Assembly (NCBI GenBank): GCA_016206955.1
Contig: JACQQO010000124.1
Coordinates: forward strand, 1 to 24,799
DNA from: Candidatus Omnitrophota bacterium
Lineage (GTDB): Bacteria; Omnitrophota; Omnitrophia; Omnitrophales; Danuiimicrobiaceae
Reading direction: 5' to 3'
Length of the DNA: 24,799 nt
Made by a program: the position numbers and the translations under genes. Positions within the stretch are counted from its first letter, which is position 1; the number at the start of each line of letters is the position of its first letter. Of this stretch, positions 8,125 through 15,232 are shown one piece after another. Below the pieces are notes generated by a model. The model ran no database searches. It saw nothing but the letters and a program-made list of their open reading frames with translations, and was not told the DNA's origin.

Positions 8125-9915
8125 TTACCTCACCGGCCGACCAGAGGGAACGCTCGTTTGTGAAAGCTCCCTTGCATCCCCCATCTGAGAATAAGAGTAA
8201 TAGGAAAGACCTCTGTGATAACTACGCTCTTCTTTTATATTGATGGCGTTGAGAATTACTCCCAGTAAATTTGCCCGGACTTCTTGAAACCTTGATTTTA
8301 AACGCTTCAAAGTATCTTTTGGGGTCACGCCATATCGGACGACAATGATAACCCCATCCAAAAAAGCTCCAAGAATAACGGGATCTGTCACCACCATAAA
8401 AGGAGGAGCGTCGACAATCATGTAGTCAAACTGTCCCTTCAATAGCTCGATCAATTCGCGCATCCTACGCGAGCTCAAAAACTCCGAAGGAGTTGGCGGA
8501 ATACTGCCACAGGGGAGTAAAAAAAGGTTTTCATATGGAGTCCGGTGAACGTATTCAAGGACGTTTGCGGAATCCACTAAAGCGTTGCTCAAACCTTTCG
8601 TTCCATTTGTGCCAAAAATTTTCTCAAGACGCGGCTTGCGGAGGTCGGCTTCCACCAAGAGTACGCGCGCGCCGCTTTGAGCGATCGTCAATGCCAGATT
8701 AGATGAAACAAGTGTTTTCCCTTCCCGTGAATAAGGACTCGTAACAAGAAGCGTCCGATGAGGTTTATCGGGTGAGGAAAATAATAGACCCGTACGGATT
8801 CCGCGAAATGCCTCTGCTTCCCACGACACTTGAGCTCGTTCAGCCACCAATTCCTTTTCCTGCGAATTCCATTCCGGCACAATTCCCAAGACAGGTAACC
8901 CACTGAATTGTTCCACTTCGTCTGCCGTTTTAACCGCATCATCTAAAGAGGAAAAAATCATGCACAAACCGATGGCGCCAAAAAAACCGATCACCATGGA
9001 AAGCAGCATATTTCTGCCTACCCTTGGTCTTGCATGTTGAGTGGGTACTTCCGCGGGATCTACAACGAAGACATTCGTTTCGCCAATGCCTTCACTGGCA
9101 ATCGTTTCTTTCAAACGCGAAAGCATTTGCGCATAAACTTTTTTGTTGCTGTCAACTTCACGCTCCAATTGATTATACAAAACGTCAAGTTTTGCAGAAC
9201 CCAAGCCGCTCAGAATACTTCCAAATTGCTTTTCAAGCGATTCGATACGCGAACGCACCTGCACCACTTTAGGATGCGCCGGTAAATATTTCTCGTCTAA
9301 CTTCACCAATTCATTCTTAAGCTTAACCCATTCAAACTGAATTTCTGATTTCATCAATTTTTCTCGAACTTCTTTCAGCTTATCATCAAGCCATTCGGAC
9401 GCCTGACGTGATAATACCGTTTTGCCTTCAAGCTTTTGCTCCACGTAAAAGCGCACAATCGAGTTTGCAATGTCTGCAGCTTGTTTGGGGTTTCTTGACG
9501 CCACATTAATTCGAACCAGTCTTGACTCCTTGACTGGTTCCACTTCAACTGATTTCAAGAAAGTGGCTATTGGATCTCTGCTGCGATATTCAGACCAAAG
9601 GTTAAGATGATTCATCACCAGTCTGGCGACAGAACGGCTCTTGAGCAACTCGTACTGAGTTTGATAATATTTGCGTTCGGCCGTGTGGACGGAAAAGACA
9701 TCATCAAAAGGAGTAATTTTTGCGGTTCCTTCTTCGATCAATGCAGTGGTTGTCGCAATGTAGATTTTAGGCTGGAGCAAAGAATAAAAAGTGGTTGAAA
9801 TAACGACGACCGCAAAAAAAGTAACGGCCATGCGTTTATACTTAAGGACAAGGTGAAAAAGTTCACGGAACGAAAACGATTCTTTTTGCGAGGTAGGCAA
9901 TGTCATCGAATTCAT
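8125..9915 (-). CDS. Wzc-type polysaccharide co-polymerase / tyrosine autokinase (PCP-2a, BY-kinase)
   Basis: 596-residue inner-membrane chain-length regulator with a fused bacterial tyrosine kinase. Seen in order: N-terminal Wzz domain with TM1 (about 29-49), short periplasmic coiled-coil region ending in YLPAHPKVVQV, proline-rich PTQHARP plus TM2 (about 300-328), then the kinase. That carries Walker A SREGKT, Walker A' LLVEADLRKPR and Walker B YMIVDAPP. The C-terminal tyrosine cluster is Tyr566, 572, 573 and 575. The family is usually 700-750 long; the shortfall is in the coiled coil. Phosphorylation of the Tyr tail controls oligomerisation and polymer length in characterised members. It follows the OPX gene by 18 bases, the classic Wza-Wzc order. 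ATG 9906 is an alternative start. Confidence 0.95.
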   Translation of the reverse strand: MNSMTLPTSQKESFSFRELFHLVLKYKRMAVTFFAVVVISTTFYSLLQPKIYIATTTALIEEGTAKITPFDDVFSVHTAERKYYQTQYELLKSRSVARLVMNHLNLWSEYRSRDPIATFLKSVEVEPVKESRLVRINVASRNPKQAADIANSIVRFYVEQKLEGKTVLSRQASEWLDDKLKEVREKLMKSEIQFEWVKLKNELVKLDEKYLPAHPKVVQVRSRIESLEKQFGSILSGLGSAKLDVLYNQLEREVDSNKKVYAQMLSRLKETIASEGIGETNVFVVDPAEVPTQHARPRVGRNMLLSMVIGFFGAIGLCMIFSSLDDAVKTADEVEQFSGLPVLGIVPEWNSQEKELVAERAQVSWEAEAFRGIRTGLLFSSPDKPHRTLLVTSPYSREGKTLVSSNLALTIAQSGARVLLVEADLRKPRLEKIFGTNGTKGLSNALVDSANVLEYVHRTPYENLFLLPCGSIPPTPSEFLSSRRMRELIELLKGQFDYMIVDAPPFMVVTDPVILGAFLDGVIIVVRYGVTPKDTLKRLKSRFQEVRANLLGVILNAINIKEERSYHRGLSYYSYSQMGDARELSQTSVPSGRPVR

Positions 9916-9933
9916 CGACTGTGAAAGTGAATT

Positions 9934-10545
9934 TTAGAAGAAACTTTCTGGAACCACAACGGTATCACCCGGCTGGAGCATGATATCCTCTGCATTTCCG
10001 TTGGTCACGTTATGAACATTCACATAGAACATTTCTTGCTCATCTCCATGCTTGCGCACAACCCGAACCTTTCTCTGATTGGCAATCTTACTGAAACCGC
10101 CTGCTGAGGTGATCGCTTGCACTACCGTCATGCCTCCCTTATACGGATAAGGCCCGGGCTCCTTCACTTGGCCAAGCACGTAGACATTACTGAACTCCTT
10201 GACGAAAACCCCTACTTGAGGATCGCGGATATACTTCCGTGCGAGTTCCTGGCGGATATAATCCTCCAGATCGGCCGCGGACATTCCAGCGACTTTGATA
10301 CGACCTAGTAAAGGATATGAAATGTAACCGCTGCCCGTGACCTGAACTTCCCGCGACAGATCTTCTTCTCCATAAACAGTGATTTCGAGTACGTCATTTC
10401 CGCCAATGTGATATTCTTCCAAAAGGTCAGAAGAATCCATAGGACCTAGCAAAGGAGATTCGGCAGCGATCAGACAAGTCGTAACTACCACAGGCAAGAA
10501 TAAAACGAAAAAAGCAAGATGCGAAACGAAACGCCAAAAACTCAA
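9934..10545 (-). CDS. Wza-type polysaccharide export protein (short OPX protein)
   Basis: 203-residue periplasmic or outer-membrane-associated export protein. A hydrophobic signal (about 8-27) is followed by a Poly_export domain (45-115, beginning YHIGGNDVLEITVYG) and one SLBB domain (about 119-165, VYVLGQVKEPGPYPYKGG). It ends at VVVPESFF, so the additional SLBB domains and the C-terminal amphipathic helix that lets E. coli Wza span the outer membrane are absent. Cys24 lies at the signal end, but VTTC is a poor lipobox. The TTG start is chosen because GGGGTAGGAG lies about six bases upstream; there is no ATG nearby. It sits between the beta-barrel and the Wzc-like kinase, its expected inner-membrane partner. 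Confidence 0.95.
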   Translation of the reverse strand: MSFWRFVSHLAFFVLFLPVVVTTCLIAAESPLLGPMDSSDLLEEYHIGGNDVLEITVYGEEDLSREVQVTGSGYISYPLLGRIKVAGMSAADLEDYIRQELARKYIRDPQVGVFVKEFSNVYVLGQVKEPGPYPYKGGMTVVQAITSAGGFSKIANQRKVRVVRKHGDEQEMFYVNVHNVTNGNAEDIMLQPGDTVVVPESFF

Positions 10546-10577
10546 ATCGTACTCCTACCCCTTCTTGATCAGTGAAC

Positions 10578-10592
10578 GGCCTGAAGTAGGCC
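10578..10592. promoter_or_regulatory. Intercistronic hairpin between the beta-barrel and OPX genes
   Basis: Perfect 5-bp G+C-rich inverted repeat GGCCT / AGGCC with a 5-base loop in the 70-base gap. There is no T-run after it on the transcribed strand. It lies about 33 bases before the TTG start of the OPX gene and may affect mRNA processing or relative expression. Confidence 0.4.
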
Positions 10593-10615
10593 AGCACCGT
10601 TGCGAGAGATCGAAA

Positions 10616-11977
10616 TTAAACTTTTGCTGAAATACCAACCGTCGTGAGATTGTCTGTGTAATCGTAAATGGAAGCGTTGGAATCGCGGCGGCTATACTGA
10701 TATTTAATATCGGTACTTAACCAATCCGTAAAAGCGTAATACAATCCGACGTTGGCTAAAAACAGATCGTCATTTCGTTCTCCCGCAAAACCAGGAAACA
10801 TTCCAGCTCCTCTCGCTGTAGGATCATCGTAGTCCTGGTCGACGTAGCTAACTTCACTAATCAAAGACAATTTCCCGGTGATGCGCTGATTCAACTTGCC
10901 GAAGAACTCATTTTCGACAAAAAAATTGGTGTCAACGAAGGTGGATTGAACTACCTGGCGCTGCCACCCAAAATCCAAAACCGTTCCAGCAAAAGGAAGA
11001 TACTGGAGGCCAGCTTCGGCGACAAAGGTATCGGCCTCTCTTTCGTTAATCTTATCATACTGCTGATGCTCATAGCCGAATTTAGAGAAAAGAGCGGTCT
11101 TGGGAAAGAAATACCCTTTAATTCCTCCTGATATCCGATTCGATAATCCGTCGCGCGTGTTATCGTGGGGATATTGATAACCGGTTAAAACATAATCGAC
11201 CAGAAGCTTGGCTTTTTCAGTCAAATCAATGTATTGCGTGGTATGAAACTGATTGTAGTGGTAATTGAGACTTTCCTCACGGGAGGAAGCGAAATCTCGG
11301 AGGAAATTTTGGTATCCCGCCTCCCACAACAGCCGATTCCACTTATAGCCGGCTGTGACGTCCACCGTATTTTCAAAACGTGGAATTCGTTCCGTGAACG
11401 TCGTTCCGGATCGCTCCGAAGTTTGAAGAATCGTTTCGTTCACATTCAAATAAGCATTCGTAAAATTAAGCGCGCCCTCCGCATTGAACGTCTGATTAAC
11501 GAAGTTCTCCTGAGTATTCTTCGCAAACTGGTTGAATTGGGCTTCATAGTCAAGCCTCACAAAGTGATCGTCAATCGGAAGGATAAATTCAACGCCCGGC
11601 TTCTCGCGGAAGATAACATCTAATCTTTCGTCACCCGACTCAAGCAAAACATTGTCATCCAATTCAAATTCTTGACGGTAACGCGGGCGGATTCTTAATC
11701 GATCGTAGGTGAGGCCCTTCCGCAACCGCTCCATATCAAACCAAGCGGGAGGAGTTAATTCTTCTTCCTCCACCTCGCGAGCTGCTTTGCGAACTGGCTT
11801 TTTGGGGGCGGGCGCTTTGACTTCTTTTTTGATTGGCCTGCCGCCGACTTTCGCCGGCATCTCGTCACGCGGAATATCAGATTCAATTAATTCACCTGCC
11901 CACACCGGCTGGATGAATAAAATAGCGGTAATAAATACGAATAAAAAAAGAAATGCTCTCGCCATCTTAATATCCAC
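10616..11977 (-). CDS. Outer-membrane beta-barrel protein of the polysaccharide locus
   Basis: 453-residue secreted protein: signal peptide (about 5-27, ending PVWA-GE), a Lys/Pro/Glu-rich linker (about 40-77), then about 370 residues of alternating beta-strands with frequent aromatic ends and acidic turns (for example RLDYEAQFNQFA, LLVDYVLTGYQY, LSTDIKYQYSRR). The last residues alternate hydrophobic and polar and finish in VGISAKV, without the usual terminal Phe. This matches the beta-barrel porin 2 type often found beside Wza/Wzc genes. Role inferred: outer-membrane passage or anchoring of the polysaccharide, supplying the membrane-spanning part the short OPX lacks. The GTG start at 11977 has GGAAGGG about six bases upstream and overlaps the FecR-like stop by 11 bases; ATG 11965 is the alternative. 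Confidence 0.85.
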   Translation of the reverse strand: MDIKMARAFLFLFVFITAILFIQPVWAGELIESDIPRDEMPAKVGGRPIKKEVKAPAPKKPVRKAAREVEEEELTPPAWFDMERLRKGLTYDRLRIRPRYRQEFELDDNVLLESGDERLDVIFREKPGVEFILPIDDHFVRLDYEAQFNQFAKNTQENFVNQTFNAEGALNFTNAYLNVNETILQTSERSGTTFTERIPRFENTVDVTAGYKWNRLLWEAGYQNFLRDFASSREESLNYHYNQFHTTQYIDLTEKAKLLVDYVLTGYQYPHDNTRDGLSNRISGGIKGYFFPKTALFSKFGYEHQQYDKINEREADTFVAEAGLQYLPFAGTVLDFGWQRQVVQSTFVDTNFFVENEFFGKLNQRITGKLSLISEVSYVDQDYDDPTARGAGMFPGFAGERNDDLFLANVGLYYAFTDWLSTDIKYQYSRRDSNASIYDYTDNLTTVGISAKV

Positions 11978-12488
11978 TTACTTTCCCTTCCTCAGCATCC
12001 TTCTGCCTCCCGACATTTTCAACGGGATCGGCTCCGAGCGGCTGAGTGCGGGCGGGGCAAGAAATAAATTCGGCCCGACCGGCCTCAAGGGTCACGATGC
12101 TTCCATCATCCTTTAAGATTTCGACTTCGCCACTTAATACTTCAACTGTTCCATTGCCCGTTTCAAGACCAAGATCCGCATTTACGACAGCGTTTTGAAT
12201 TTTAACAGTCGCACAAGGAATAACGAGGTGGAGGGTTTCGCCTTCAGAAGCAGAAATTTGGCCGCTTCCGGTGACAAGCTCTAACTTCGAATCATTTTGA
12301 ATTGGGGGAAGGGTTTGACCAGCTTCAACCGTAGCGACTTCACCGGTTGGCTGTTCAATCACTACGGTTCCGGTTTGATTTTCAAACGTAACGGCGGCAA
12401 AGGCTACCGTGGTTTGCGCTAAAAGAAAGAGAAATAAAATAAAAACGGCTCGAAGTTGCCTGCTTGGCAAATGATGCAGGTTCCTCAT
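11967..12488 (-). CDS. Secreted FecR-like domain protein, first gene of the polysaccharide operon
   Basis: 173-residue exported protein. Residues about 12-31 form a signal peptide with an AFA-A cleavage pattern. The mature part is beta-rich with two similar FecR-like stretches: GTVVIEQPTGEVATVEAGQ (40-58) and GTVEVLSGEVEILKDDGS, each a short hairpin followed by a Gly-turn. Two cysteines (IPC and ISC) could form a disulfide. No membrane helix is present, so it is not a classical FecR sigma regulator. It has a good ribosome site (AGGGGTG four bases before ATG) behind a structured leader and the main promoter. Its function is not known; position suggests a periplasmic accessory or sensor of polysaccharide export. 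Confidence 0.7.
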   Translation of the reverse strand: MRNLHHLPSRQLRAVFILFLFLLAQTTVAFAAVTFENQTGTVVIEQPTGEVATVEAGQTLPPIQNDSKLELVTGSGQISASEGETLHLVIPCATVKIQNAVVNADLGLETGNGTVEVLSGEVEILKDDGSIVTLEAGRAEFISCPARTQPLGADPVENVGRQKDAEEGKVSGY

Positions 12489-12503
12489 ACTTCACCCCTT
12501 TCT

Positions 12504-12550
12504 GACAAAAAACTTTTCCTACTTCCTTATCGGCTTTAAGCCTTTTTGTC
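12504..12550 (-). promoter_or_regulatory. Structured 5' leader of the polysaccharide operon
   Basis: On the minus strand GACAAAAA (12550-12543) pairs perfectly with TTTTTGTC (12511-12504). The closed loop contains a second self-complementary block, GGCTTAAAGCC, then a purine-rich stretch GATAAGGAAGTAGGAAAAG. The structure ends about eight bases before the Shine-Dalgarno sequence of the FecR-like gene. It could be a cis-regulatory RNA or a stability element; I do not recognise a known riboswitch class. Confidence 0.4.
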
Positions 12551-12571
12551 TTAAACACTTAAATTGCATGT

Positions 12572-12599
12572 ATTTTACAGGTTTAAGGTAATGCGTCAA
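12572..12599 (-). promoter_or_regulatory. Sigma70-like promoter of the polysaccharide operon
   Basis: -35 TTGACG (12599-12594), 16-base spacer, -10 TAAAAT (12577-12572); each box matches consensus in five of six bases. The -35 lies inside the last codons of the upstream TPR gene. Transcription would begin near 12565, leaving a leader of about 75 bases before the FecR-like ATG. Confidence 0.7.
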
Positions 12600-13593
12600 C
12601 AGTTTTTGTTTCGTTTATTTTTTGGTCCAATAGTTTAAGTTCTCTCTGGACCGCTTGAATATAAGGATTGTCTGGCTCGTAAATTTTTTCAAACACCTTT
12701 AATGACTTTTGATAGTATTTTTTCGCCTCTTCATATTTCATTTGAGACCGATAAAGTTGGCCCAAGCGGGCCATCGTCCCGCCAATTTCAGGATGGTTCC
12801 GCTTCAAAACTTTCTTCTGTAAGGCAAGTGTACGTTCCAAATAGAACTGAGCCAGATGGAGATTTCCTTCTTTCATATAAAACTTGCCAAGCTCGCGGGA
12901 AGCATTTGCTACATACGGGTGACGGCGGCCGAATTGGGATTGAACGTTAGTCAGTGCTTCCTTTAAATAACGCTCCGCCGTGTGATAGTTCCCCAAACCA
13001 GCATAAGCGGAACCCAAATTGCCAAGAGTAAGTGCAGTTCTGACATGGTTCTTACCAAAACGTTGCTGCTGAATTTGAAGTGCTTCTTCGAATAGCGGTG
13101 CTGCTTCGTGGTACCGTCCTTGGGTTCGATAAATTTCACCCAGTGTATTTAATGCTTCTGCTACCTCTGAACTCTCCTCGCCGGATTGCTTTTCTGCAAG
13201 TTGAATTGCCTCGCCAGAAATTTGTTCAGCCTCTGCAAATCTCCCCTGTTCGGTATAAATGATAGCCAGGTTAGTAAGGATTTTGGGATTGTTTCCTACT
13301 AGCTTACGAGCTTCTTCAGCTAAAGATTCGGCTTGTGTAAAATCTCCTTCCAAGAAATAATAATGCGCCAAAAGATTTTTTGACAAGGCGACATTGATAT
13401 GCTCTGAACCAAATTGCTCTTCCGCAACCTTCAAGGCTTTTCGGCTGAATTCAATCCCTTTACCATATTTGCCCTGAAGGATGAATTCACCTGCTTGCTG
13501 ATAAACAATTGCCCAAGGGGTATCGCTCGAGAGAAGAGTTTTCTGAGAGGCGAGAATAAAGAATAAAATAAGAGGTATGATTTTCTTTCTCAT
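12583..13593 (-). CDS. Secreted tetratricopeptide-repeat protein
   Basis: 336 residues: a Lys-rich N-terminus and hydrophobic signal (about 4-22), then tandem 42-residue TPRs of the kinesin-light-chain type filling about residues 28-315. Typical units read ALNTLGEIYRTQGRYHEAAP and TLGNLGSAYAGLGNYHTAERY, with recurrent FG-x-H/RH(P) turns between helices. TPRs mediate protein-protein contacts; no catalytic domain is visible. The protein is probably periplasmic. The gene starts 40 bases after the uvrC stop with no convincing ribosome site, so it may be co-transcribed with uvrC. Its stop codon overlaps the promoter of the polysaccharide operon, and an accessory role there is possible but unproven. 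Confidence 0.85.
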   Translation of the reverse strand: MRKKIIPLILFFILASQKTLLSSDTPWAIVYQQAGEFILQGKYGKGIEFSRKALKVAEEQFGSEHINVALSKNLLAHYYFLEGDFTQAESLAEEARKLVGNNPKILTNLAIIYTEQGRFAEAEQISGEAIQLAEKQSGEESSEVAEALNTLGEIYRTQGRYHEAAPLFEEALQIQQQRFGKNHVRTALTLGNLGSAYAGLGNYHTAERYLKEALTNVQSQFGRRHPYVANASRELGKFYMKEGNLHLAQFYLERTLALQKKVLKRNHPEIGGTMARLGQLYRSQMKYEEAKKYYQKSLKVFEKIYEPDNPYIQAVQRELKLLDQKINETKTVDALP

Positions 13594-13633
13594 ATAAAAA
13601 ACAAGTCCATTTTGTTAGATGAAACTACGCCTG

Positions 13634-15163
13634 TCAAGTAAATTGTTGGTGTCTCCTAAGGCACTCGATTACTCGACGGGCGGCAGGCTCAGTCATTCCT
13701 TCCATGCGAGCGAGAATGTCAACGGGCGTATCGCGGAGTTCTTCCAAAGATTGAAACGCACGGAGCAAAAGTTTTTTGCGTTTCTCGCCGATCCCTTCGA
13801 TCTCATCTAAAAGGGAATGGGTAAGCTTCCTCTCGCGCAGATGCCGGTGATACGTGATGGCAAACCGGTGAGCTTCGTCTCTAATTTTCTGAAGCAGCCT
13901 GAGCGCACTTGAAGTTGGAGGAAGAACAATGGGCTCACTTCGTTTGGCTGAATAAATAAATTCGAACCGTTTCGCCAAGGAAATCATTTCAACATCGGGG
14001 CAATTTTCCTCTTGAAGCACTTTCCTTGCGGCATTGAGATGCCCGCGCCCGCCATCGATCATGATGAGATCCGGCATCCCGCTTTCCCTTCCTTCCCCAA
14101 TTCCGCGAACCATACGGCGCAGCGCTTCCTGAATCATGGCATAATCATCGATCCCACTCACCGTTTTAATTTTATAACGGCGGTATTCGATGGGATTTAG
14201 AAGTTCACGGTAAAAACAAACTTTTGATGCCACGGCTTCACTTCCCTGAATATTGGAAACATCAAAGCAAACGATTTTTTCAGGCAACCGTTCGAGCTCA
14301 AGCACCCTTTTAAGTTCTATTGTCCCGCGAAGGCCGATTCCCCCTTCAGGGCGCTTTACATCGAAGCGTTTCTTTCGGAACCATCCAAGCGCTTCGATTT
14401 GATCTTTGAAAAATTGGGCATCTTCAAATTTAAATTCAGACGCGGCCTTCTTCATGCGTTCCGTTAAATAATCAATTAAGCTTTTGCGGCCGCCTTTGAG
14501 GAAATTCTTAATTTCGCGAATGAGCCAATCGTACTGAGGCTTTACCTCCGGCTTAATGCAAGGCGCAATGCACTGGCCGATGTGATAGTAAAGGCACGCC
14601 CGTTTGGGGAGTACCTGGCATTTTCGAATCGGGAAAAGGCTATTGATGATTCGCACCGCTTCGCGCAAAAGTTTGGCGTCCGTATAGGGGCCGTAATAAG
14701 TGGCTTTGCGTTCGGTTTTACTGCGCGTGACTACAAGGCGCGGAAAGGAATCGCCTGTTAATTTAAGAAGGGGGAAACTTTTATCATCTTTAAGCTCCGT
14801 ATTGTAACGCGGGCCGTATCGATGAACGAGCTGGGTTTCGAGCAAAAGTGCATCCACTTCGGTTTGGGTTTCGATCACTTCCACATCGCAAATCCGGTTC
14901 AGAAGAACGGAGATTTTCGGGCCGTGCGGGATGCGGCTTTTGAAGTAAGAACTTGCGCGCTTTCTTAAATCGGCGGCTTTTCCAATATAGAGAATCTCGC
15001 CTTTCTTTCCTTTAAAAAGATAAACTCCGGGCGTTTTTGGAAGGCATGCGATTTTCTGCAATACGTCATTACGAGAAGGCCCATAGGGCCGCCGAAGTAA
15101 TCTCTGAGATTGCTTCGGTCGCTTCGCTCCCTCGCAATGACGGTCAGTTTCTGAGTTTGACAT
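13634..15163 (-). CDS. uvrC: UvrABC excinuclease subunit C (short form)
   Basis: Nucleotide-excision-repair nuclease making both incisions around lesions marked by UvrA/UvrB. From ATG 15163 it has 509 residues. Seen: GIY-YIG domain (GVY 46-48, YIGKAADLRKR 59-69), an Fe-S-type cysteine set (Cys182, 190, 198, 202), UVR motif (about 222-258), RNase H-like domain with FDVSN (Asp301), MIDGGRGHLNAA (Asp370) and DEAHRF (His432), and helix-hairpin-helix region (about 452-505). E. coli UvrC is about 610 long; the segment between UVR and the first RNase H Asp is only about 40 residues. Codons 8-33 come from a palindromic repeat, so the ancestral start may have been TTG at codon 35. The frame extends further upstream to 15298 but that would overlap rpsT. 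Confidence 0.95.
   Translation of the reverse strand: MSNSETDRHCEGAKRPKQSQRLLRRPYGPSRNDVLQKIACLPKTPGVYLFKGKKGEILYIGKAADLRKRASSYFKSRIPHGPKISVLLNRICDVEVIETQTEVDALLLETQLVHRYGPRYNTELKDDKSFPLLKLTGDSFPRLVVTRSKTERKATYYGPYTDAKLLREAVRIINSLFPIRKCQVLPKRACLYYHIGQCIAPCIKPEVKPQYDWLIREIKNFLKGGRKSLIDYLTERMKKAASEFKFEDAQFFKDQIEALGWFRKKRFDVKRPEGGIGLRGTIELKRVLELERLPEKIVCFDVSNIQGSEAVASKVCFYRELLNPIEYRRYKIKTVSGIDDYAMIQEALRRMVRGIGEGRESGMPDLIMIDGGRGHLNAARKVLQEENCPDVEMISLAKRFEFIYSAKRSEPIVLPPTSSALRLLQKIRDEAHRFAITYHRHLRERKLTHSLLDEIEGIGEKRKKLLLRAFQSLEELRDTPVDILARMEGMTEPAARRVIECLRRHQQFT
15064..15142. repeat. 79-bp palindromic repeat inserted in frame in uvrC
   Basis: Terminal arms CGTCATTACGAG (15064-15075) and CTCGCAATGACG (15131-15142) pair at 11 of 12 positions. 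Inner arms CCGAAGTAATCTC (15092-15104) and GAGATTGCTTCGG (15106-15118) pair at 12 of 13 around one base. A side hairpin GGCCC-ATA-GGGCC lies at 15078-15090. The GTCATTGCGAG...GCTTCG...CTCGCAATGAC pattern is a dispersed repeat type I recall from many bacterial genomes. No second copy was seen in this window. It encodes about 26 residues of UvrC without breaking the frame. Confidence 0.85.
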
Positions 15164-15185
15164 GGGACTTAACCTATGGTAGTCT
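15157..15185 (+). promoter_or_regulatory. Promoter of rpsT
   Basis: Consensus -35 TTGACA (15157-15162), 17-base spacer and weak -10 TAGTCT (15180-15185). The -35 overlaps the uvrC ATG on the other strand. A start near 15192 gives a leader of about 40 bases containing the AGGGGA ribosome site. Confidence 0.5.
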
Positions 15186-15204
15186 ACGCGCTCTTCGACA
15201 TGAA

Positions 15205-15213
15205 ATTGTATCA
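15205..15213 (-). promoter_or_regulatory. Possible extended -10 promoter of uvrC
   Basis: TGATACAAT on the minus strand matches the extended -10 form TGnTATAAT with one mismatch. The -35 region (TTCAAA, 15233-15228) is poor. It would place the uvrC start site near 15198, about 35 bases before the ATG, within the divergent 69-base uvrC-rpsT gap. Confidence 0.35.
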
Positions 15214-15232
15214 AGAATAGGGGAAATTTTGA

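Noticed and set aside
9934..11977. Exosortase/PEP-CTERM association of the polysaccharide locus
   Set aside because: The ExeA-like ATPase, OPX, Wzc and barrel resemble parts of exosortase loci, but no exosortase or PEP-CTERM protein is seen and the ATPase is about 11 kb away in another operon.
11234..12116. 129- and 135-codon plus-strand frames
   Set aside because: Antisense to the beta-barrel and FecR-like genes, both with clear signal peptides.
12532..12550. Plus-strand GGCTTTAAGCC followed by TTTTTG as a terminator
   Set aside because: No plus-strand gene ends there; the element fits better as part of the minus-strand leader structure.
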